A stretch of DNA of 64,000 nucleotides from Diphasiastrum complanatum (Eukaryota > Streptophyta > Lycopodiopsida > Lycopodiales > Lycopodiaceae), in NCBI GenBank assembly GCA_029204225.1, contig CM055109.1, forward strand, positions 48,137,112 to 48,201,111, given 5' to 3'. A program made the position numbers and the translations under genes. Within the stretch, counting starts at the first letter, position 1, and the number at the start of each line of letters is the position of its first letter. The notes beneath the pieces are model-generated. The model was not told the origin of the DNA and did no database searches. It worked only from the letters and a program-made list of their open reading frames with translations. Below, in pieces: positions 10,226 through 20,958 of this stretch.

Positions 10226-12028
10226 TTGGATGTGCAAGATGCAAATGATAATGCTTTTGTGATGTCTTCATGTATGCTTTCTAATGATGGAGATCTAGAT
10301 CCTTGGTGGATTGATAGTGGAGCAAGTTCACACATGACCTTTCACAAAGAGTACTTCACTTCTTTGTTGGCATATGGAGATGGCAAGAGGGTGATCTACA
10401 TGGCCAATGATGGTGAGTGTGCAATCAAAGGGATTGACACAATTCATATTTGTCTCTCTACAAATAGGAATGTTCATTTGGAGGATGTCTTGTTTATTCC
10501 ATCTATTACCAAGAATTTGCTTAGTGTGAGTCAAATGCTAAGTAAGGGCCTCAAGGTGGAGTTTGATGGAGATGCTTGTTTGAACAAAAGGAAGGATGTC
10601 TTGATTGGAAAAGGTAAAAGACAAGGGAAGTTGTTCAAACTTGATGCTTGTGTTATTGCTAACCAAGTTGGATGTGTTGCAAGGGAGCAAATTTCTATTC
10701 AAGAGGTTTGGCACAAAAGGATGGGACACCTCAACTTCAAGTCATTGGAGGTAATGGCAAGGAAGAAGGTTGTGATTGGTCTTCCAAATTCCTTAAGTAA
10801 TGACAAGCATGTCTGTGAGTCTTGTGCTTTGTCTAAGTCACATAGACTACCTTATACTAGATCTATTTTTAGATCTACAAAGCCTTTTCAACTTGTACAT
10901 TCGGATATTCATGGATTTACTACAATTAACAATAGTGGAGCTAAGATGTATGTAACATTCATTGATGATTTTAGTAGATTTTGTTGGATCTATCTACTAA
11001 AGAGCAAGGATGAAGTGTATGATGTCTTTGTCAAGTTCAAGAATGCAAGGGAGAACCAACTTTCCACAAAGATCAAGTGCTTGAGAAGTGACAATGGTGG
11101 TGAGTACATATCTAACAAGTTCAAGGCCTTTTGTGATGAGCATGGGATCAAGAGGGAGTATACAACATCAAGGACCCCACAACAAAATGGAGTGGCTGAA
11201 AGGAAGAATAGGACTTTATGTGAAAGTGCTAAAGCTATGAGGTTAAGTGCTAATCTTGACAAACCATTTTGGGATCAAGCTTTGTTGTGTGCCAATTTCT
11301 TGTGCAATAGGTGGCCGAGTGCTATTTTGGATGGAAGGACACCTTTCGAGATGCTATTCAAGAGGAGGCCGAGTGTCAACTTTCTAAGAACCTTTGGATG
11401 CACATGCTATGTCAACATTACTCTTGATGATAGGACCAAGGAGGATCCATCTGCAAGAAGAGGTAATTTTGTTGGATATAGTGAGGTGAGTAAAGCCTAC
11501 AAGGTTTATATTCCTTCTACTAACAAAGTGATTGTTGGTAGAGATGTCATTTTTGATGAGGGAAACATTCCAAAGGTGTCTTCAAGCATGATTGATGGTA
11601 AAGTAGATGGATCTAACATTCTTGATGTTGATGAGAAGGATCCTACTTTGGATGGTGGTGATGATGGACCTTCATCAAGTCAAAAGCCAAGGAGAACATC
11701 AAGAGAAAGACAAATACCTTCAAGGCTCACATATGATAAAAAGGGTAAGCAAGTAGTTTCTGGAAGTTATGTTGCTTTCCTAACCTCTTTGGATGAGCCT
11801 ACAAGTGTAGATCAAGCAGGGAAAGAAGAGGAGTGGATCCAAGCATTGGATCTTGAGTATCGATCTCTTATGAAGAGTGGAACATCTTTTGGAGGATCTT
11901 CTTGTGTACATGGAGCTATGCAAGTGGATGGATGTTATCTTGCTGTAAAAGCAAGTAATGGATCTGGTTCAATGACTTTGATGGTCAAGTTGAAGATCAA
12001 GAGGTTGATCTCAAAGCGCTTCAACTAG
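10226..12028 (+). CDS. pol: Copia protease-integrase polyprotein without RT (copia A)
   Basis: 600 codons, continuing gag after one stop. Protease: active-site DSGASSHMT about residue 30. GAG-pre-integrase: VWHKRMGHLNFKSLE, then CESCALSKSHRLPY. Integrase core: catalytic residues in HSDIHGF, RSDNGGEY and PQQNGVAERKNR. The C-terminal IN region runs to FGCTCYVNI and GNFVGYSEVSKAYKVY. After it comes the usual RT entry region (EEWIQALDLEYRSLMKSGTSF), but the frame then diverges: I find no KARLVAKG-type motif, no TAFLNG-type motif and no YVDD box. It ends at 12028 with a frame change into the next ORF. Integrase looks complete, so the element may supply integration but not reverse transcription. 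Confidence 0.85.
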   Translation: MDVQDANDNAFVMSSCMLSNDGDLDPWWIDSGASSHMTFHKEYFTSLLAYGDGKRVIYMANDGECAIKGIDTIHICLSTNRNVHLEDVLFIPSITKNLLSVSQMLSKGLKVEFDGDACLNKRKDVLIGKGKRQGKLFKLDACVIANQVGCVAREQISIQEVWHKRMGHLNFKSLEVMARKKVVIGLPNSLSNDKHVCESCALSKSHRLPYTRSIFRSTKPFQLVHSDIHGFTTINNSGAKMYVTFIDDFSRFCWIYLLKSKDEVYDVFVKFKNARENQLSTKIKCLRSDNGGEYISNKFKAFCDEHGIKREYTTSRTPQQNGVAERKNRTLCESAKAMRLSANLDKPFWDQALLCANFLCNRWPSAILDGRTPFEMLFKRRPSVNFLRTFGCTCYVNITLDDRTKEDPSARRGNFVGYSEVSKAYKVYIPSTNKVIVGRDVIFDEGNIPKVSSSMIDGKVDGSNILDVDEKDPTLDGGDDGPSSSQKPRRTSRERQIPSRLTYDKKGKQVVSGSYVAFLTSLDEPTSVDQAGKEEEWIQALDLEYRSLMKSGTSFGGSSCVHGAMQVDGCYLAVKASNGSGSMTLMVKLKIKRLISKRFN

Positions 12029-12048
12029 TCAAAAGGGAAGTTGGCAAT

Positions 12049-12780
12049 TTGGAGCTAGTCAAGAGCATCAAAGGAGAGGTAATTGGCAAAGGTGTTATGG
12101 ATCTGTTTTTGAAGAATATTGAAGACTCAAGTAAGGTCAAAGGAGCAGCAAGGAAGTGTTGTTCAAGTTTACTTTACTTGTTCTATCTCATGTTTGAGCA
12201 ATTTCATGTGGATGTGTGCAAATTGTCAAGATATGGTAAAACTAGCTACATTGGTGAGCATTGTTTTGATGTTGGATTTGTACTAGCATTCTTGGCTGAT
12301 TTTGCTGATGGAAATGAAGCTATTGGAGGTTCATTATGTCACTCATTCATGGTAAAGTCATCAAGGTATGATGGTATCTTGAGGCAAGATGAAGATGGAG
12401 GCTCATTCATGGAGTATCATGGTGGATACATGGCAACGAAGGACAGAGGAGGAGGAGACATGCAAGCAAAAGTTGATCACTCACATTTATTGTTTGTTTG
12501 CTATATTTTTCCAGAGAGTTCAGAGTTGGAAGCATGGTGGAATCATCTCACTTACATTCTATTTGATTCTTCATGTTCTAGTCACATTTTTACATGTAAA
12601 ATTGATGTAAGAAATAGTGAAGCATCCCAAGTGGACACTATTCTCTATATCAATTATGGTTGTTTCTATTTTGAGCATTACATGATCATTGAAAGGAGAT
12701 CTATTCTTAGGAAGAAGATCATTCTTATGATGGATCAAAGTTCTATTGGCAAAAACTATGCTAGGAGCATTGGAAGCTAG
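12049..12780 (+). CDS. Unrecognised ORF occupying the RT position in copia A
   Basis: 243 codons with no domain I recognise. It starts MELVKSIKGEVIGKGVMDLF and includes a Cys-containing stretch (CCSSLLYLFYLMF), a Gly-rich segment (ATKDRGGGDMQAK) and aromatic patches (AWWNHLTYILF). The last 20 or so residues (LMMDQSSIGKNYARS) look like a worn Copia RNase H C-terminal region. The same sequence, with scattered stops, occurs in copia B at about 19435-20140 on the minus strand. It may be a captured sequence, an RT diverged beyond recognition, or noncoding DNA that happens to be open in this copy. The two copies differ in frame integrity, which argues against strong recent coding constraint. Confidence 0.5.
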   Translation: MELVKSIKGEVIGKGVMDLFLKNIEDSSKVKGAARKCCSSLLYLFYLMFEQFHVDVCKLSRYGKTSYIGEHCFDVGFVLAFLADFADGNEAIGGSLCHSFMVKSSRYDGILRQDEDGGSFMEYHGGYMATKDRGGGDMQAKVDHSHLLFVCYIFPESSELEAWWNHLTYILFDSSCSSHIFTCKIDVRNSEASQVDTILYINYGCFYFEHYMIIERRSILRKKIILMMDQSSIGKNYARSIGS

Positions 12781-12921
12781 GAAAGCGAGTTTTTAGGTAC
12801 ATCATTGGAACTCGAGATTTTGGCATATTGTACGAGGGATCATCACCTAATCTTTTTGGATTTTTAGATTCAGACTATGCTGGAGATGTAATGGATAGGA
12901 AATCCATTAGTGGATATCCAT
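12768..12921 (+). pseudogene. Copia RNase H fragment, out of order
   Basis: Reading across a stop, the sequence gives RVFRYIIGTRDFGILYEGSS and then LDSDYAGDVMDRKSISGY, the N-terminal part of a Copia RNase H. In an intact element this lies upstream of the ARSKHIEI motif, but here it follows it. Copia B continues differently from the shared point GCTAGGAGCA. So a second Copia fragment has been joined here, and Gypsy sequence resumes at about 12922. Confidence 0.6.
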
Positions 12922-13447
12922 GAGTCTGAAACCCTTTTCGCGATAGATGAGTCTCTTCTGCATGACATACCTGATGCTAGACCCCATTGTGAAAAGTCCA
13001 ACCATCATTTTCTGTTGATGCTTTGAAACACAAACTGGCTATGAAAGAGAAAATGAAACGTCCTATCGTAATGGAACCATCCAAGGATTGGATGCAGATA
13101 CATGATGATGAGCCTTATGGGCCAGCATCTCCACCATCCGCTACCAAACCATCTACTTCCAAGCCCGTGAGGAAAATCAAGCCTAAAGTGCCGTACGTAC
13201 CAGAGGGTCATGATATGCCACAATACTTAGGACTATCCGATTGAGGATGCTACTATTCAGTTGCCTCAAGCCCAATGAGAACCTTAGGGGGATGTGCCTT
13301 TTGATGGACCACCCCAAACGATCATATTAAATCTGAAAAACCCTGATGAAAATGAGGACATAATGTCCATATTGGAGCTCACCTTAATCGAGAGCAGCGC
13401 CGTAGAGCCCTAGAGAAACTACTTCGACGGTATCACCATGTTTTTGC
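12922..13447 (+). pseudogene. Gypsy linker between protease and RT
   Basis: Interrupted coding sequence that appears to continue the Gypsy element broken at 8150. Open pieces (for example 13023-13244) are Lys/Pro rich, with KPSTSKPVRKIKPKVPYVPE. The segment just before RT ends with an ENEDIMSILEL-like stretch. It has no catalytic motif. I place it in the Gypsy because it leads directly into the RT. Confidence 0.45.
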
Positions 13448-14341
13448 ATGGTCATACAAAGACATGAAAGGAGTGAGTCCCACGGTTGCCGTACATCCCA
13501 TATACCTCTAACACTTGATGCTACCCCGGTAGCTAGTCGGACCTATAGATGCAATCCCATATACCGAGCCAAGATCAAGGAAGAGTTACAATGCGTAATA
13601 GAGGCCGGGTTCATCTATGAGGTCGAACATACAGAATGGGTGTCGCCTATCATAATTGTACCCAAGAAAAATGAAAAGCTTCATATCCGTGTAGACTTCA
13701 AGAAGCTTAATGCTGTCACCAAACGTGACCATTTTCCAATTCCATTTGGAGAAGCCATATTAGAGAATCTAGCTGGAGATGAGGCTTATTCCTTCTTAGA
13801 CGACTTTAGCGGTTACAATATGATAGAAATCACGCTTGAAGATCAACACAAAACTGCTTTTGCCACAGAATGGGGGACATTTTGTTGGAAGGTGATGCCC
13901 TTTGGACTGTGTAATGCTCCTAGTACCTTCCAACGCATCATGCAAACAACCTTTACGGACTTGATAGGAGACACACTAGAAGTCTACTTAGATGATCTAG
14001 GAGTCCACTCTGAAGCATCTAGACATTTAGCTGTACTTGAAAAGATATACATTCAGTGCCAGTGGTATGGTATCTCTCTAAACCCTGAGAAATGCCAGAT
14101 CTGGGTTACTCATGGTGTTGTCCTAGGACACATCATATCCCGGAATGGAATTTCTATTGATCTTGAAAGGGTAGAAGTCATTATAGAGATGCCCATCTCT
14201 AGAACCGTGCGTGAGGTCATGGTTTTTATGGGCCATGCAAACTATTATCGCTGTCACGTACGTGACTTTGCAAGAAAAACACGCTGGATGTACTGGTTAA
14301 CCATAATTCAAAAATGGGTAGAAACATGGCCATGCGTTTAA
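13448..14341 (+). pseudogene. pol: Gypsy reverse transcriptase
   Basis: About 297 open codons containing a recognisable Ty3/Gypsy RT. Motifs in order: YRCNPIYRAKIKEELQ (entry), GFIYEVEHTEWVSPIIIVPK, LHIRVDFKKLNAVTK, FSFLDD-like DEAYSFLDDFSGYNMI, AFATEWGTFCWKVMPFGLCN, APSTFQRIMQ, and the catalytic box VYLDDLGVHS. It then passes through HISRNGISID-type sequence to the connection region. The YLDD aspartates are present. Gag and protease of the same element are broken and lie about 5 kb upstream beyond copia A. It is therefore a remnant despite the good RT core. Confidence 0.8.
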
Positions 14342-14375
14342 AGACCTCAAACATGCCTTAGCCAGTGCCTCCATT

Positions 14376-14681
14376 TTGCGAGCACCAGATTATTCCAAAG
14401 AATTCCATGTGCACACGGATGCTTCCAAATATGCCATAGGTGCTGTTCTGACGCAACCTGGTGAGGATTCCAAGGATTATCCTATTCGATTCTTGAGTCG
14501 ACAATTGATCCCAGCCGAGATGAATTATACCACTACTGAGAGGGAAGTGCTTGCTATAGTGTATGCGGTTCAAAAGTTTTGCCATTATCTTTTAGGAAAG
14601 CCCTTTGCGTTTTACACCGATCATCAAGTGTTATTATATTTTTTGAATAAGAGATGCACAACTGGGCGCATCGCATGCTAG
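14376..14681 (+). pseudogene. pol: Gypsy RNase H domain, truncated
   Basis: 101 open codons in a frame different from the RT. Motifs are those of the Gypsy RNase H: VHTDASKYAIGAVLTQ, PIRFLSRQLIPAEMNYTTTE, REVLAIVYAVQKF and FYTDHQVLLYFLNK. The domain stops after RCTTGRIA and no integrase follows; about 90 bases later the inverted 521-bp LTR begins. The Gypsy is therefore cut off at its RNase H/integrase border. Confidence 0.8.
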
Positions 14682-14770
14682 TTGTTATTAATTCAAAAAA
14701 TTTTGTTTCGAGTTGTGGTAAGAAGGGGTTCACAACATTTTTTAGATGACCATCTTTCACGAATCCCTAG

Positions 14771-15291
14771 TATAAGGGAAGCTCCCTCAAGATCATGCTT
14801 ACAAGACAAAACACAATGAAAAACACACTATGGAGCAACCACCCAACCAAGTAGAAGCAACCAATCAACTCTAGAAGCTTCACCCCCAAGCCAAGGAATA
14901 AGAAACATGAAGGTAGAGTGAAACCCTGGCAATGAATCAATGATCACAATGAGGAGTAGGGCGAGTTTGGCCTCAATATATAGAGCCAAAAGCAACCTGG
15001 GCACATAGCCATGCGTAGCCCTAAGTTCCTTATACATAGATTCACCTAGAATAGAGTCCTAAGCATGGACCAACTATTCATAGAATTGCTATTGATAACT
15101 CTACACATGCATACACTGTCTCATACCTTGTCTAAACTCCATTTAGTGTGTTCGGGGCCTCACAAGGATATTAGTTACTTTCGGGTCACATCCAGTATGA
15201 TGTGGCATAACTAACAGCTTGATTTATTGGAGTACCGTGTATCCAAGACTAGGAGTGTACTGAATCCTACTTACTGGTCATGGACGTAACA
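14771..15291 (-). repeat. 521-bp LTR, minus strand
   Basis: On the minus strand it begins TGTTACGTCCATGACC and ends TTCCCTTATA. A purine tract (complement of 15292-15306, AAGGAGGGAAGAA) precedes it, marking it as a 3' LTR. It shares length and sequence throughout with the plus-strand LTR at 24112-24632, including CCACATCATACTGGATGTGA and the phrase CTTGGGGGTGAAGCTTCTAG. A TATA-like CTCAATATATAGAGCC lies near 14972. Confidence 0.75.
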
Positions 15292-15306
15292 TTCTTCCCT
15301 CCTTAA

Positions 15307-16793
15307 ACTGCTTCTATCCTTAGAAGCTCTCTAAACATGAAAGAATAACAGGAACAGTTCTTTTAACTTTCAATGTCCACCTAGAAAATCATTATCCTTA
15401 GTCTACCTTTTACATCAAACAAGTACTCAGAGATAATCTCTGCACTGGAGTACAACTTAGGTTTGAAAAGTACACTAAGTGATAAAGTTTCCATCTGGAT
15501 TACATTCACCACAAATTAGTGACATCACCTTCATGTAAAACATTTACATGAAACACTGGGTGAAATAACCTAACTTAAGAGATTAAAGTTAAAGAAACAA
15601 TAAAATAATTATAACTCCAGTCTAAAATTATCCACAACTCTGATAGATAATTCATAAGCTTTCAAGTACAAATATTCTTAGAATCCAAATTCTAAGATAT
15701 GAAAATTCATTCAATTAGAATATCTAGGAGAATCATTAAGATATAGAATGATTAAAACTCAAATATGAGTATCCCATATACTCTTTTGAGTTAAATGCTC
15801 CTGTTTCTAGCACTAAATGCAAGAAAATAGCATTCATTCAACTTAATAGACTTGTCTGTCTCCTATGATAACTGGAGATCCAATTCAAATGAAGAACTGT
15901 ACTCAAGCATCTGCAGACCATAAACTGTAGCAGAATAGCATCCACTAGATTAATTAAATTCTCCACAAATAAGATAACTTATCTTGTGAAAATATCTGTG
16001 AGATCCATAGGTTCTCAAATAAAATACTGGAGTAGAGAGATTCAAAACACTGATCTGAATTCTTACTCAAATAATAGATCAAGAATTAATCATCACCATT
16101 TCTTATAATCCTCTGACAATAATTAAGTATCTATTTATGATTCGTCAACCATAAATATTTAGATTCATATGATTCGTCAATCATAATTTTCTGAAATCCA
16201 AACCATACTTAATCATTTACAGGATATTAGACTATATGTCTAACATAACTCAGTAAAAGTAAGAGTCATTCCGAAATCTTTCCATTAAGAAAATATTGGA
16301 TTTAGGAATACTTTCAAAAATATGATTCTTTAACTGAAGTGCAAGATTCAAGTTCTATAAGCAACTGGTAATTAAAGACTGAATGCATATCAAAGAGACA
16401 ATCATCTTCAACTACAAAAACTTTAGATTACAATCCAGAATCACATCTAGATACCCAAAGTCCTGTTGAATATTAATTCAATTATTATTCTTGGATTCAT
16501 TATGATTCATTATCCAATTGAGCTCTCTGGGATACAATCACTAATGAGCTGAGTCTATTCCTTAACTAAGAATACTCTATCCCAAGAATATTGTATATCC
16601 AATGCACATAATTTTAACTGATGAACCCAAATGACTCACTAATCATGCATCTTACAAGCAATATAAAACAAAACCATCAGTTTCTGGGGAATCCACATCA
16701 CACTAATCATTTTACCAATTAACTGTGCATATCTTAGAATGGATGCTGCTGATGGAAGCCATCGTTTGAATAACCTAGCTTTGAGAACCTTAA
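15307..16793. repeat. AT-rich noncoding element interior
   Basis: About 1.5 kb with no supported coding region. Its right end (16600-16735) is similar to 1243-1380 in the LARD-like stretch, so both belong to related non-autonomous LTR elements. It is bordered left by the purine tract of the 14771 LTR and right by a different LTR's primer site, so it must contain an internal junction that I cannot place. Confidence 0.4.
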
Positions 16794-17909
16794 GGCTCTG
16801 ATATCACTGTTGGAATTCGATGAACGATAATTCTGATTCCTATTATGCCTAAATAGAGTCAAAGACTTAGCCATAACTACTAAGATCTATCCTCTTCCAA
16901 GCTACAGACTAACATTGTAGATCTGATTTAGGTTTATGAACAGTAGATAATGCTTAATAACAGCGAAAACATATCTACTGTAAGCAAGCATCAAAATCAT
17001 TCACAAATTACACACCATAGACAGAATGTTGCAAATCTATTTTCAGAAATAAGTTTACAGTAATATTTTCAGGCACTGTCTATTTCTCAAATCAGCATGT
17101 CGGTGCAAGAGAGGTATTCTCTCTTACGAGAAACTAGCTATTGCTAATTCTATATCTGTTTGTGTGACAATGTGTGTCTGCTGCTGCATGACTAACAGTG
17201 ATGCATCAAAAACAACTAACTCATTTCTCTCGTTCATCCTATTTATATAGGAACAATTTGATTACAAGAAACTGGTTAAGCTCGTTCTAACGGCTTCCAG
17301 TTGTGCATCATCGTCGTCCGTGGAGTCCATTCTCCATGCTGGTGCATTGTTGATCTTCCCTGGTACTTGGGTTGTGAAGATCCGCCATTTTTCAGCCGTA
17401 TGTGACAACTGTCTGTGACCACAATCGTTGCTTTGCAGTCTTTCGTGGTCATGAGTCATATTGCATACTGACCGCAATCGTTCCCTTTGCGATGGCCTTC
17501 GGTCAGCTGCTTCGTGAACTGGTTCCTTTTGGTCTTTGCTAGGCCACCACAATCTTTGACATTGCGGTGGCCTTCGGTTTCTAGAGGTGCCTTGAGGTGC
17601 CCTGGCGGTTTTCCTTGGCTTTGTTGGTTTTTGCTTGTAACCATAAGGTTGACCCTTGCAGTGCGTAGCGGTTGCGTTTGGTTTTCTATGACTTCTTAAA
17701 GGACCATATGCAGGACTTTACGGTTGCCTACGTTGCCTTCGTCAAAACCGTTTGCAGGACTTAGCAATTGCCTTCAGTGGCTTTCGTTAAAGCCGTTTGC
17801 ATTGCGGTTGTGGTTGTTTACAGTTTCTGCCTGGGGGCAGTTTCCATGTATTTCTATAGATTAAGTATAGCAAAATATACATGTCACTTATACTGTGGAG
17901 CATAAGACA
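16794..17909 (-). repeat. Primer site and long LTR, minus strand (right end uncertain)
   Basis: GGCTCTGATATCAC at 16794-16807 is the complement of a tRNA-Met-type primer site; the LTR starts at 16808 (TGTTGGAATTCG on the plus strand). On the minus strand a TATATAAATA box lies at about 17241-17250, giving a promoter with some 430 bases of R/U5. The U3 part (17380-17830) is relatively GC-rich and full of short degenerate repeats around TTGCGGTTG and GCCTTCGG. Placing the far end at 17909 (AAGACA) is a guess, since no partner LTR is in the window. Open frames within it are incidental. Confidence 0.5.
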
Positions 17910-18579
17910 ATAGCGGACGAAACCGTGTGCTCTACAAAGCTAATTCAATCTGTAAAGGAATGAACCTATTACTGACAATAAAGAATCAATGCGCAAGACA
18001 TCTACTTTGTCTATCTCTGATAAGCTTCTGATGCTATTATTTTACACACACACACTTGTTCGCACTTATTATTTGAATAGACAAGTGGTATTCAATATAT
18101 GTACACAATGTTACAAGTGTGCAGATGAAGAAAGTACAAGGTGGATGTGCTGTCTGTAGGAGATCGTGGGTGGCTGCTGTCGTTGTCAAATTTGTTGGCA
18201 CAGTTAAATGGGATGAGCGTGAAAAGGCCGCGGTCAGTCTTTGCTGAAATGAACTTTGGTGAAGATGCAAAAAATGTGTCACTTTGACGAAATGCCTTAG
18301 GATTTGATTTATAGGGTGCCTCGCTTTTCCTAGGGCACCTTGGCATTTTGTAAGGCAGTGTCATCTTTTTCGCCTAGCACAAAACACGTGTAAAGACGCA
18401 GTGTCGCATTTTTTCCTTTCTTTCGCTTGTGAGAATTTACTTTACTTATGCAGACAGTTGCGTTTTATTCGTCTGTCTTATTTTACATGTAAATATACAC
18501 ACTGTGCGACAACATGAGTAAAAATATAGCAAGATTGGAGGCAGATTAAAATGGGATTTAGGAGAGTAGAGGAGATAAA
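17910..18579. other. No recognisable gene; flank of copia B
   Basis: I see no coding motif. A short CA run lies at about 18043-18052. The open frames on the minus strand (18037-18364) overlap each other and are Ser/His/Thr rich with no family signature. Confidence 0.4.
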
Positions 18580-19228
18580 TGTGAAAGATTTCAAATCCTT
18601 AAGATCCAATCTACTTGATTGATCTTTGGTTAGAAGGAAAAATACACTACCAATCTCACCAATGTAGAAAAATCAGCATCTACACACAAATTGAGATGCA
18701 AACACCAATAGAACTTGATCAAACTTGAATGAAATGATTATGTATTGTTGCTGTCCGTACAAAATCAGCAAGCTACTGTATTTCACACGTGTGGATCCAA
18801 AAATAGCAAATATAGATCATTCTACACATAGAATTGCAAGCAATCACCAAGATAGTGCACCAATGGATAGTAGAACCCAAGAGAACCATGTATAAGCATG
18901 AAATGAGATAGAGAAGAGAGAATATCACTCTCTACACGAGTTACATCCTTTTATAATAGGTCCAAACCCTATTTGACCACTTGGCTTTCCCACCAAAATG
19001 CTAACCCTACTAATTTTGGGTCTAGATTCAATGTACCCAACTATTCAAATTGAATCTATTCAAACTCGCATTCTAACTTTCTCACACTTTCAAAAAGTGT
19101 TTATTCAAATGAGATTTAGACTAATAAACTTTGAAAAGTTAACTTGTAAGTCTAAAACAAGTTTTGGCCTCAATATGCCAAATATGGAAATATTGCAAAA
19201 TGTGATGAAACCAGTTGAATCTTTCACA
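18580..19228 (-). repeat. Complete 3' LTR of copia B
   Basis: 649 bp with TGTGAAAG...CTTTCACA ends, inverted relative to the 650-bp LTR of copia A. On the minus strand GAAGAGGGAG precedes it as polypurine tract. The pol reading frame stops inside the first bases of the LTR (GAG GGA GTG TGA). Confidence 0.85.
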
Positions 19229-19434
19229 CTCCCTCTTCAACTAGTTTTAGCATAGACTTTGATAATACTCCAAGTGAAGTCCTATGCTTCATGAACAAGT
19301 CTTTTCCCAATGCTTTGGTGAAGATATGAGCTACACATTCCCTTGAAGACACATGTTGAAGCTCCACCCCCTTTGCAATGACTCGCTCCCTCACAAAATG
19401 ATATTGTATCTCAATATGCTTGCTCCTAGCATAG
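19227..19434 (-). pseudogene. Copia RNase H C-terminal tail
   Basis: Minus-strand translation gives NYARSKHIEIQYHFVRERVI, then HIFTKALGKDLFMKHRTSLG and a stop in the LTR start. This is the standard end of Copia pol (ARSKHIE / HFVRE / FTKAL). It is separated from the upstream frame by a run of ten A on the minus strand (T run at 19435-19444); copia A has five there. The run likely caused a frameshift. Its presence shows that the family derives from a full Copia element and lost the RT secondarily. Confidence 0.8.
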
Positions 19435-20140
19435 TTTTTTTTTTGCCAATAGAACTTTGATCCATCATAAGAATGATCTTCTTCCTAAGAATAGATCTCC
19501 TTTCAAAGATCATGTAATGCTCAAAATCGAAACAACCATAATTGATATAGAGAATAGTGTCCACTTGGGATGCTTCACTATTTCTTACATCAATTTTACA
19601 TATCAAGATGTAACTAGAACATGAAGAATCAAATAGAATATAAATGAAATGATTCCACCATGCTTCCAACTCTGAACTCTCTAGAAAAATACAGCAAACA
19701 AACAATAAATGTGAGTGATCAACTTTTTCTTGCATGTCTCCTCCTCCTTTGTCCTTTGTTGCCATGCATCCACCATGATACTCCATGAATGAGCTTCCAT
19801 CTCCATCTTGCCAAAAGATGCCATCAAGACTTGATGACTTGGCCATGAATGAGCGACATAATGAGCCTCCAGTAGCTTCATTTTATCAGCAAAACCAGCC
19901 AAGAATGCTAGTACAAACCCAACATCAAAACAATGCTCACCAATGTAGCTAGTTTTATCATATCTTGACAATTTGCACACATCCACATGAAATTGCTCAA
20001 ACATGAGATAGAACAGTTAAAGTAAACTTGAACAGCACTTCCTTGCTGTTCCTTTGACCTTACTTGAGTCTTCAATATGCTGTAAAAACAGATCCATAAT
20101 ACCTTTGCCAATTACCTCTCCTTTGATGCTCTTGACTAGC
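19435..20140 (-). pseudogene. RT-position segment of copia B, frame-broken
   Basis: Homologous to the 243-codon ORF at 12049-12780 but interrupted: open pieces are 19391-19846, 19681-20004 and the end of 20017-20958 in different frames. Shared phrases include MFEQFHVDVCKLSRY, GSSFMEYHGGCMATKD and SSELEAWWNH. No RT motif appears in any frame. Function unknown; the shared position between integrase and RNase H tail in both copies is the main point of interest. Confidence 0.55.
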
Positions 20141-20958
20141 TCCAAATTGCCAACTTCTCTTTTGACTAGTTGAAGCGCTTTGAGATCAATCTCTTGATCA
20201 TCAACTTGATCATCAAAGTAATTGAACAAACTTTGTTTTCCAGATTCAATACTTGATTTTACAGCAAGATAACATTCATCCACTTGCATAGCTCCATGTA
20301 CACAAGAAGATCCTCCAAAAGATGTTCCACTCTTCATAAGTGATCGATACTCGAGACCCATTGCTTGGATCCACTCCTCTTCTTTCCTTGCTTGATCTAT
20401 ATTTGTAGGCTCATCCAAAGAAGTTAGGAAAGCAACATAATTTTCAAAAACTACTTGCTCACCCTTTTGATCATATGTGAGCCTTGAAGGTACTTGTCTT
20501 TCTCTTGATGTTCTCCTTGGCTTTTGACTTGACGAAGGTCCATCATCACCACCATCCAAAGTAAGATCCTTCTCATCAACATCAAGAATGTTAGATCCAT
20601 GTATTTTACCATCAATCATGCTTGAAGACACCTTTGGAATGTTCCCCTCATAAAAAATGACATCTCTACCAACAATCACTTTGTTAGTAGAAGGAATGTA
20701 AACCTTGTAGGCTTTACTCACCTCACTATATCCTACAAAAATACCTCTTCTTGAAGATGGATCCTCCTTGGTCCTATCATCAAGAGTGATGTTGACATAG
20801 CATGTGCATCCAAAGGTTCTTAGAAAGTTGACACTCGACCTCCTTTTGAATAGCATCAAAAGGTGTCCTTCCATCCAAAATAGCACTCGGCCACCTATTG
20901 CACAAGAAATTGGCACACAACAAAGCTTGATCCCAAAATGGTTTGTCAAGATTAGCAC
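20017..20958 (-). pseudogene. pol: Integrase C-terminal part and RT entry, copia B
   Basis: 313 codons continuing pol after the 2-base frameshift near 20858. It contains LFKRRSSVNFLRTFGCTCYV, GIFVGYSEVSKAYKVYIPST and the entry region EEEWIQAMGLEYRSLMKSGT. It then departs from the normal RT sequence into SLFNYFDDQVDDQEIDLKAL and LELVKSIKGEVIGKGIMDLF, matching the copia A ORF at 12049. It ends at a stop (20017-20019) inside the novel segment. Confidence 0.75.

Larger units (their letters stand above)
8151..12921 (+). mobile_element. Copia A: truncated, RT-lacking Ty1/Copia element
   Basis: A Copia element inserted in Gypsy sequence. In order: a 650-bp left LTR, a primer binding site, gag, protease, integrase, an unrecognised segment in place of reverse transcriptase, and short RNase H pieces. 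The right LTR is missing. It is closely related, nearly base for base in gag and integrase, to copia B on the minus strand (18580-23582). The unusual pol layout is shared by both, so it is a property of the family and not damage to one copy. Coding is broken by a TAG after the gag (10217-10219) and by a frame change near 12028. Confidence 0.8.

Noticed and set aside
17262-17699. Overlapping ORFs on both strands
   Set aside because: Chance open frames in the GC-rich repeated U3 of the long LTR.
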